This document shows, piece after piece, positions 34,707-42,090 of a DNA stretch of 64,000 nt (within the stretch, counting starts at the first letter, position 1; each line of letters begins with the position of its first letter). Origin of the DNA: CAWJAP01 sp963834365 (lineage in GTDB: Bacteria > Acidobacteriota > Vicinamibacteria > Vicinamibacterales > Vicinamibacteraceae); the NCBI GenBank assembly GCA_963834365.1, contig CAWIBS010000032.1:310001-374000 (forward strand), in the 5' to 3' direction. Made by a program: the position numbers and the translations under genes. A model generated the notes under the pieces. That model was not told the origin of the DNA and ran no database searches. It saw only the letters and a program-made list of their open reading frames with translations.

Positions 34707-37700
34707 CTACGAGGTCGCGCCGACGAGCTCCGCGAACTCGACCTCGCGTCCCTGCGCGCGGGCGGTGGCTTCGGCCGTGATCACGCGCTTGTAGTCGCGC
34801 GGCATGATCTTGACGAACTGCAGGCGGGCACGGTCCCAGTCGAGCAGGAGCCGCCCGGCGTGCTCGCTCCCGGTGAGCTGCACGTGCCGCCCGATGAGCA
34901 GCTTGAGCAGATCGTCATCCGTGTCGTCGATCTCGTCGAGGTCCACCAGTCCGGTGTTGCACCGTCGTTCGAACCGGCGCTCGACGTCGAGCACGTAGGC
35001 GACGCCGCCGCTCATGCCGGCCGCGAAGTTGCGGCCCGTCGGTCCGAGGACGATGACGCGTCCGCCGGTCATGTACTCGCAGCCGTGATCCCCGACGCCT
35101 TCGACCACCGTGTGCACGCCGCTGTTGCGGACGGCGAACCGTTCACCCGCAATGCCCCGGAAGAAGGCCTCGCCGCTCGTCGCCCCGTAGAGCGCGACGT
35201 TGCCGATGAGGATGTTCTGCTCCGGCACGAACGACGCGTTCTTCGGCGGATAGACCACCAGGCGCCCGCCGGAGAGACCCTTGCCGACGTAGTCGTTGGC
35301 GTCGCCTTCGAGCGTCAGCGTGATCCCGTGCGGAACGAACGCCCCGAAGCTCTGTCCGGCGCTGCCGGTGAAGCGCACCCGGATCGTGTCGTCCGGGAGC
35401 CCGGCGGCGCCCCAGCGGCGCGTCACGTGGTAGCCCAGCAGCGTGCCGACCGTCCGGTTCACGTTGCGAATGGGCAGGTTCAGCTCGACGGGCTCCCGGC
35501 GGTCGATCGCCGGACGCGCAGATTCGACGAGCACGTTGTCGAGCGCCCGTGCGAGCCCGTGGTCCTGCGTCTCCACCTGGTGGCGGGGTGCGTCGTCGGC
35601 GATCGCGGGCTCATGGAGGATCTGCGAGTAGTCCAGCCCGCGGGCCTTCCAGTGCTCGACCGCCGGCCGCACGTCGAGCCGATCCACCCGTCCAATCATC
35701 TCGGCCATCGTCCGGAAGCCGAGCTGCGCCATGATCTCGCGCACTTCCTCGGCGATGAAGCGGAAGAAGTTCTGCACGAACTCGGGCTTGCCGTTGAACC
35801 GCTTCCGCAGCTCCGGATCCTGTGTCGCGATGCCGACGGGGCACGTGTTCAGGTGGCAGACGCGCATCATCACGCAGCCCGAGACGACGAGCGGCGCCGT
35901 CGCGAACCCGAACTCCTCGGCGCCGAGGAGCGCCGCGATGGCCACGTCGCGGCCCGTCTTCATCTGGCCGTCCACCTGGACGACGATGCGGCCGCGCAGG
36001 CCGTTCAGACGCAGGACCTGCTGCGTCTCGGCGAGGCCGAGCTCCCAGGGGACGCCGCCGTGCTTGATGCTCGTGAGCGGCGACGCGCCGGTCCCTCCGT
36101 CGTGCCCCGAGATGAGGACGACGTCGGCATGCGCCTTGGAGACGCCGGCGGCGACCGTGCCGACGCCGGCCTCGGCGACGAGCTTCACGTGCACGCGGGC
36201 GGCGGGGTTGGCGTTCTTCAGGTCGTGAATGAGCTGCGCGATGTCCTCGATGGAGTAGATGTCGTGATGGGGCGGCGGCGAGATGAGCGCCACGCCCGGC
36301 GTCGAGTGACGCACCTTGGCGATCCACGGATAGACCTTGTGGCCGGGGAGCTGTCCGCCCTCGCCCGGCTTGGCGCCCTGCGCCATCTTGATCTGCAGAT
36401 CGCTGGCGTTGACCAGGTACTCGCTGGTCACGCCGAAGCGGCCCGACGCCACCTGCTTGACGGCGCTGCGCCGCCAGTCGCCGTTGGCGTCCGGCTTGTA
36501 CCGCTTCGCGTCCTCGCCGCCCTCGCCGCTGTTGGACCGTGCGCCCATGCGGTTCATCGCGATGGCGAGCGTCTCGTGCGCTTCGGAGCTGATCGAGCCG
36601 TACGACATCGCCCCGGTCGAGAATCGTTTGACGATCGTCTCGACGGGCTCGACCTCGTCGAGGGGGACGGGCGTGGCGCCGGCGCGGAACTGCATCAGCC
36701 CGCGCAGCGTGGCCAGCGACTGGCTCTGATCGTCAACCGACCGCGAATACTCCTTGAAGATCGCGTACTGGCCGCTGCGCGTCGCGTGCTGCAGCTTGAA
36801 GACGGTCTGCGGGTTGAACAGGTGGTACTCGCCGTCACGGCGCCATTGATACTCGCCGCCGCCGTCGAGCGCCGCCACCTTCACCGGGCGCCCGGGATAG
36901 GCCAGGGCGTGCCGGCGCTGCACCTCTTCGGAGATGATCTCGATGCCGATGCCCTCGATGCGCGATGGCGTCCAGGTGAAATAGCGGTCGACGAACGCCT
37001 TGTTGAGCCCGATGGCCTCGAAGATCTGCGCGCCGCAGTAGCTCTGGAGCGTCGAGATGCCCATCTTGGACATCACCTTGAGGATGCCCTTGTTGAGCGC
37101 CTTGATGTAGTTGCGGACCGCCTTCGCGTGCGTCAGACCGGGCAGCATGCCCTGCCGGATCATGTCGTCGAAGGTCTCGAAGGCCAGGTAGGGATTCACC
37201 GCCCCGGCGCCATACCCGACGAGCAGCGCGCAATGGTGCACCTCGCGGGCGTCGCCGGCCTCGACCACCAGCGCGCAGCGCGTGCGCGTGCCCTCGCGAA
37301 CGAGGTGATGGTGGACGCCGGCGGTGGCGAGCAGGCTCGGGATGGCGGCCTGGCGATCGTTGATGCCGCGATCCGAGAGGATGATGATGTTGTAGCCGGT
37401 CGCGACCGCATCGCTCGCCTGCCGGCAGAGCGCCGCCATGGCGCGCTCGAGCCCCGGACCGTCGTCGGCCGGGTCGTAGAGCATCGGCAGCGTCACCGTG
37501 CGGAAGCCGGGGAAGGCGGCCGGCGCCGGACAGAACGGCGGCAGCTCGTCGTCCGGATCGCAGTCGGTCAGGAACAGGCCCGGCGCCAGATCGCTGCCGA
37601 CGCACCGGAGCTTGGCGACCTCCTCGTTGCTGAGCACCGGATACTTCACTTCGATCTGCCGGCAGGACTCGGGCCGCGGCTCCAGCAGATTGCCCTCGGG

Positions 37701-39438
37701 GCCGATCGTCGACGCCATCGAGGTGATGAGCTCTTCGCGAATCGCGTCGAGCGGCGGATTGGTGACCTGCGCGAACAGCTGCTTGAAGTAGTCGAACAGC
37801 AGCCGCGGCTTGTTCGACAGCACGGCGAGCGCCGTATCCGTGCCCATCGACCCCACCGCCTCCTCGCCGTTCTGCGCCATCGGCGCGAGCAGGAAGCGCA
37901 GGTCCTCCTCGGTGTAGCCGAACGCCTGCTGGCGCCGCAGCACCGTCAGGTGGTCGGGCTCGGGCAGGCGGGCGGCATCGGGCAGCTCGCGGATGTCGAT
38001 CAGGTGCTCGGCCAGCCACCGCTGATACGGGTGCGCCGCCGCGAGCTCGCTCTTGATCTCCTCGTCGTCGATGATGCGGCCCTGCGCGGTGTCCACGAGG
38101 AACACCTTGCCGGGATGCAGCCGCTCCTTGAGGCGGATGGACTCGGGCGGGACGTCGAGCACGCCGACCTCGCTCGCCATGATGACGAGATCGTCGGTGG
38201 TCACGTAGTAGCGCGACGGGCGCAGGCCGTTGCGATCCAGGACGGCGCCGACGAGCGTGCCGTCCGTGAAGGCAATCGAGGCCGGCCCGTCCCACGGCTC
38301 CATGAGCGACGAGTGGTACTCGTAGAAGGCGCGCCGCGCCGGATCCATCGTCTCGTGGTTCTGCCACGGCTCGGGGATCATCATCAGCACGGCGTGCGGC
38401 AGCGAGCGGCCGCTCATCATCAGGAACTCGAGCACGTTGTCGAACGTCGCCGTGTCGCTCCCGCCCTCGCGGATGATCGGCAGGATCGACGCGAGATCCT
38501 CGCCGTAGAGCGGCGACTGGAGCAGGCCTTCGCGGGCGCGCATCCAGTTGATGTTGCCGCGCAGGGTGTTGATCTCGCCGTTGTGCGCGATCACGCGGTA
38601 GGGGTGGGCCAGGGGCCACGACGGGAACGTGTTCGTGCTGAATCGCTGGTGGACGAGCGCGAGGCCGGATTCGACCGCGGGATCCCGCAGATCGAGATAC
38701 ATCGACGGCAACTGGCCCGCCGTCAGCATGCCCTTCCAGATGAGCGTCCGGCTCGACAGGCTGACGACGTAGAACAGCCGGCGCTCGGAGAGATCCAGCG
38801 CTGTCGATCGCGAGCTCGATCCGCTTGCGGATCACGTAGAGCCGGCGCTCGAAGGCCAGGGGGTCGGCGGCGGGCGTGCCGGCCCGGCGATCAGGGATCG
38901 GGGTGACGGTCGGTCCGGTCCGGCGGCCGCCAGGCGTGGTGCCCCGGCCGATGAAGAGGTGTTTGAACACCGGCGCGGCGCGGCGCGCGCTCTCGCCGAG
39001 CGACGAGTCGTCGGTCGGCACGTCGCGCCAGCCGAGGACGATCTGGCCCTCCTCGACGACGATGGATTCGATCAAGGCGACGACCTCGGCCTGCTGCGCA
39101 GGATCACGAGGCAGGAAGACGAGGCCGGCGCCGTAGTCGCCGGGGGCTGGCAGCGCGATGCCCAGCGGCGCCGTCACCTTGCGGAGAAAGGCGTCCGGAA
39201 GCTGAATGAGGATGCCCGCACCGTCACCAGTGTTGGCTTCGCAGCCGCAGGCACCGCGGTGCTCGAGGTTCCGGAGGAGCTCGAGGCCCTTCTCGACGAT
39301 GGCCCGGGAGCGCTGGCCTTTCAGGTGCACCACGAAGCCGACACCGCACGCCGCGCGTTCGTGCTGCGGGTCGTAGAGTCCCTGCGGATCGGGTGCGCCG
39401 AACGGGCGCCTGTCACACTGCTGGCCGTGGTGCTGCAT
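34707..39438 (-). CDS. gltB: Glutamate synthase large subunit, interrupted by one extra base
   Basis: About 1577 residues after correction. The start at 39438 gives a 34-residue propeptide before the mature N-terminal Cys in RAACGVGF, the amidotransferase nucleophile. The central and FMN domains (GGEDAKRYKPDANGD, SGHDGGTGASPLTSIKHGG), the [3Fe-4S] cysteines (VCHLNTCPVG) and the C-terminal glycine-rich helix (GNVALYGATSGEAFFRG, MTGGRVIVLGPTG) are complete. The frame breaks near 38799. Removing one C joins LAIDS to LDLSERRLFYVVS and restores the family sequence. An indel error is more likely than a true mutation. Long open frames on the opposite strand here are codon shadows. Confidence 0.94.
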
Positions 39439-39464
39439 CGTCGTGCCCCGGGGGAAGGCGACGG

Positions 39465-39484
39465 CGGGAGACACGTGTCTCCCG
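39465..39484. promoter_or_regulatory. Perfect 20-bp palindrome upstream of gltB
   Basis: CGGGAGACACGTGTCTCCCG is perfectly self-complementary and lies 26 bases before the gltB start. It could be a dimeric regulator's operator or a 5'-leader hairpin. No known regulator is named, because no match to a defined nitrogen-control site is obvious. Confidence 0.6.
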
Positions 39485-39549
39485 ACCGTCGAAATGTCCT
39501 CACATTAGGCGGCAGCGACGCGGCAAAAGGAAATAGAAAGGTCTGATTC

Positions 39550-39574
39550 GACTCATGATTCGATCGCATGAGTC
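39550..39574. promoter_or_regulatory. Inverted repeat in the AT-richer gltB upstream region
   Basis: GACTCATG and CATGAGTC form perfect 8-bp arms around a 9-nt spacer. The 39525-39615 stretch is clearly AT-richer than its surroundings, as expected for a promoter. No clean -10/-35 pair is visible. Confidence 0.45.
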
Positions 39575-39636
39575 AGTTTGGCAGTCTCTATTCTATGAAT
39601 GGATTGCACCCATGCCTTCGGCATATGGCACGGCCA

Positions 39637-39864
39637 GGGATCAGGGATCAGCGATCAGAGACCAGCGACCAACGACCACGACCAGGGACCAGCGCCGTGT
39701 CCGGTCCTGGCCACCATGCTTTCGCAAGCCCTGTAGCCCGCAGTCCGTAGTCCGTAGCCCAGACTGAAGACCGAAGACTGAGGACCAGGGACCAACGACC
39801 AACGACCAACGACCGTGTCCCGTTCCCAGACTGAAGTCCGAAGACTGAAGACCGAAGACAACGA
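39637..39864. repeat. Three heptamer blocks, about 25 units
   Basis: Block 1 (39637-39691) grades from GGGATCA through GCGATCA to GCGACCA and ACGACCA. Block 2 (about 39733-39814) runs through GTAGTCC, AGACTGA and ACGACCA words. Block 3 (about 39828-39861) consists of AGACTGA, AGTCCGA and AGACCGA. Most units are 7 nt, with occasional 6-nt units. It fills the space between the gltB promoter and the DUF2269 gene end, and no gene is seen within it. Confidence 0.85.
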
Positions 39865-39869
39865 CCCGC

Positions 39870-40328
39870 TCACGCCGGCTTCGTCACCATCAGCCAGATG
39901 ACGATGAGGACCAGCAGCGCGAGGATGCCGCCGACCATCGACCCCCTGGCCGAGAGCTTCAGGAACTCGGGGTCTTGCGGGCCGCGGGCTTCGAGCGCCG
40001 CAATCTGCTTGCGGAGTGTGGGCGTATAGACCAGGGCCGAGATCAGCGCCATCACGACCCACAGCGCCATGGACATGTGCACCCATCGCGTGGCCCAGGG
40101 GATCCCCGACACGTACACCATCACCGCGCCGGTCACCAGCAGCAGGCCATAGCACGGGTTGGCGACGTAGTCGTCCATCACCTTCACGGTGCGCAGCGCG
40201 TAGCGGAGCTCGCGCCCGTCCGCGCCGGCTTTGCGGGCGCGCCCGATGAGCAGCCCGTAGGCCGCATTGAACCCGACCGCCACAATCGCCAGGACCACGT
40301 GCACGAACTTGAGCGTGAGGTACAGCAT
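39870..40328 (-). CDS. DUF2269 integral membrane protein
   Basis: 152 residues with four transmembrane helices. A histidine in helix 1 (LKFVHVVLAIVAVGFN) and one in helix 3 (RWVHMSMALW) fit the DUF2269/COG5528 family, whose helices resemble heme-binding bundles. Function unknown. It lies in a leftward run with the lipoprotein and barrel genes, separated by repeats. Confidence 0.8.
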   Translation of the reverse strand: MLYLTLKFVHVVLAIVAVGFNAAYGLLIGRARKAGADGRELRYALRTVKVMDDYVANPCYGLLLVTGAVMVYVSGIPWATRWVHMSMALWVVMALISALVYTPTLRKQIAALEARGPQDPEFLKLSARGSMVGGILALLVLIVIWLMVTKPA

Positions 40329-40393
40329 GGCCCGGGATCATATCCCGCGGACCCGACGGACTGAGAGACCGACGGCCGAGTTCACTTGTGCTC

Positions 40394-40455
40394 ACAACGG
40401 GCCCGCCAGGGTGGCCAACGCGGGCCCGGGCAGGCCTGAAGGCCTGCGCCACATT
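40394..40455 (-). repeat. Dispersed repeat, copy 2 (62 bp, without the palindrome)
   Basis: Reverse-complement copy of the element at 33037, lacking exactly the 18-bp palindromic block. Both copies have CACTTGTG on their left side in plus-strand orientation, although the cores are inverted. Confidence 0.8.
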
Positions 40456-40463
40456 TGTCGCGG

Positions 40464-40910
40464 TCAGTCGTCGATCAGCGTCAGGGCAATCACGAACATC
40501 GTCATGAACGACGCCGCGCCCGACGCCACGCCGATGAGGACCGCCTTGCCGGCGCCGATGCCGCCGCGCTCCGGCTCCATGGATTCGATCGACGAGAAGG
40601 GCACGCGCCTCGCCGGCTCGGGCAGGCGGGTCTTCGGCTTCACGACCATCGCATCGGGCTCCACGACCATCAGCGTGCCCTTCACGCGCGCGCCGTCGGT
40701 GAGGACGATACGGACGAGGGAGCCGATCGGCAGGCTCTCGGCGTAACGCCGCCAGACCTCCCCGGCCTGGGCGGTCGAGCCGGCAGACGCACGCATCGGA
40801 TGAGACTCGGGCGGGCCCGGCACCGCGGAGAGGCGCGGGCCAGTCGAGTGCGCGCATCCCGGTATCGCGAGCGTCAGGATCAGCAGCAGCGAAAGCAGTC
40901 TCGTGGTCAT
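40464..40910 (-). CDS. Small Sm-like-fold lipoprotein
   Basis: 148 residues starting at the ATG 40910, preceded by GGAG. The lipobox is at LAIPGC, consistent with lgt/lspA processing, followed by a spacer, an Sm-like strand set (LPIGSLVRIVLTDGARVKGTLMVV) and a C-terminal hydrophobic segment (VLIGVASGAASFMTMFVIALTLI). Probably anchored in an envelope membrane. No known function. The central segment resembles the KGTL-type repeats of the exported protein at 8499. Confidence 0.65.
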   Translation of the reverse strand: MTTRLLSLLLILTLAIPGCAHSTGPRLSAVPGPPESHPMRASAGSTAQAGEVWRRYAESLPIGSLVRIVLTDGARVKGTLMVVEPDAMVVKPKTRLPEPARRVPFSSIESMEPERGGIGAGKAVLIGVASGAASFMTMFVIALTLIDD

Positions 40911-40974
40911 GGTCTCCTCAATCGAACGTTCGAGCCTGAGCCGTGGCCTCCCTGGCTTTGGGCCTCGAGTCCCC

Positions 40975-41002
40975 TGAGCCCCAAGCCCTGAGCCCTGAGC
41001 CT
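40975..41002. repeat. Heptamer array, four units
   Basis: TGAGCCC, CAAGCCC, TGAGCCC and TGAGCCT run exactly into the stop codon of the next leftward gene (41002-41004). Confidence 0.7.
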
Positions 41003-41691
41003 CAAAAGTCCGCCCCGACGCCAAAGCGCCACATGACGTCGGTGACGTCCGACCCCAGGGCCACGCGGACGTCGGTCCTGAAGAATCCGTGCCTGGCGAA
41101 GTACGCCTTGAATCCGGTCATGACGAGCACGCGAGCGCCCCAGACGGTCTCGCTGGACGTCGGCAGCGGTTCGGTCGTGATCCCGGGCGTGCCCACCGGC
41201 GACCCCCCGTAGGTCTGCCGCCGTCCCTCGACGCGTCGCGACTCGCGGACCACGTGCAGACCGCCGCCGACGAACGGGTGGACCCACGCGTTGTCGAGGA
41301 ACTGCCAGGACTGGAGGAGGTCGAGGGTCCGGGAGCGGTAGTAGTGCTCGCGAAACGTCGATCGCGAGCGGCCTCCACCCAGGCTCTGGTACTCACCGCT
41401 GGTCAGTCGGTCTTCGCCGGTGGCGGCGAGCTCGACCTCGGTCTTGACGTGAGGCGTCCAGTAATAGCCAAGAGCGGCGCCGCCGAGCGGTGTGGAGAAC
41501 CAGTCGCGGTAGGTGTCCCCGCCGAGGTCACCGCGGTTCGCGGCAAACCAGGCCGCGTACGCGGTGGCATCGAATCGCCTGGAGTGACCGCCCTCCGGAC
41601 CCGCCGGCGGCTGTGCCGCAGCGCCAGACGCCACGCCGAGCAGCGCGGCCAACCCCATGACGATCGACACCTGGAGCGACGTGGCGTGCAT
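41002..41691 (-). CDS. Outer-membrane beta-barrel protein
   Basis: 229 residues. The signal peptide ends near GAAAQ. Alternating hydrophobic strands (AALGYYWTPHVKTEVELA, PFVGGGLHVV, FRTDVRVALG) and the C-terminal VMWRFGVGADF with terminal Phe fit an OmpA/OmpW-size barrel. A GGAGGGGG ribosome site precedes the ATG. No specific function. Leftward, upstream of the lipoprotein gene. Confidence 0.72.
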   Translation of the reverse strand: MHATSLQVSIVMGLAALLGVASGAAAQPPAGPEGGHSRRFDATAYAAWFAANRGDLGGDTYRDWFSTPLGGAALGYYWTPHVKTEVELAATGEDRLTSGEYQSLGGGRSRSTFREHYYRSRTLDLLQSWQFLDNAWVHPFVGGGLHVVRESRRVEGRRQTYGGSPVGTPGITTEPLPTSSETVWGARVLVMTGFKAYFARHGFFRTDVRVALGSDVTDVMWRFGVGADF

Positions 41692-41840
41692 GGACCCCCT
41701 CCAATCGGAAGCGGCCCCTTCACACGCTCGAGGCCGCCCGCACTCTTGAATGCGCGGACGGCCTCGCGATCGGCTCACGCGTAATGAGAAGGGATTCGAT
41801 CGCGCCGGGAGGACCGGGCTGAGCCACCTTGGGCGAGGTT

Positions 41841-41923
41841 GGTCCGGCTGAAGCCGGACACTACGATCGTTCCGTCGAGGCCGTGACCTCTAACGCAACG
41901 TAGTGTCCGGCTTCAGCCGGACC
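41841..41923. repeat. Head-to-head pair of REP-like elements (copies 5 and 6)
   Basis: Exact 25-nt copies at 41841-41865 (minus) and 41899-41923 (plus) face each other across 33 bases. They form a perfect 25-bp inverted repeat with their own inner hairpins, like the paired units of enterobacterial BIMEs. They lie in the 370-base gap between the barrel and TonB genes, which holds no gene. Confidence 0.85.
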
Positions 41924-41950
41924 TTTCGGATGGCCGGTACGACCAATACC

Positions 41951-42090
41951 GTCAGATCTTGTCCGTGGCTAGGAAGGGCACACTCACTCTGATTTGGTCA
42001 GATCTTCTCCGTGGCTCAGAAGGGCACGCTCAATCCGGTTAGGTCAGATTGTCGTCCGGTGGCTAGAAGCGCACGCCCATCGACAGGCGG
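41951..42090. repeat. Three tandem 46-bp repeats copying the TonB-receptor 3' end
   Basis: GTCAGAT motifs recur at 41951, 41997 and 42043, exactly 46 bases apart, each followed by GTGGCT and GAAG(G/C)GCAC. On the minus strand the innermost copy encodes the true C-terminus LSMGVRF; the next copy would read LSVPF plus a stop and the outermost SVPF. They look like duplications of the receptor's last codons downstream of its stop. Confidence 0.8.

Noticed and set aside
34860..38906. Very long open frame on the plus strand opposite gltB
   Set aside because: It is the codon shadow of a GC-rich gene: arginine/valine/alanine-rich translation without family motifs, while the minus strand encodes a complete glutamate synthase.
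41951..42060. Part of a second TonB receptor gene
   Set aside because: Only the last few codons are repeated at a fixed 46-bp period; no upstream receptor sequence accompanies them.
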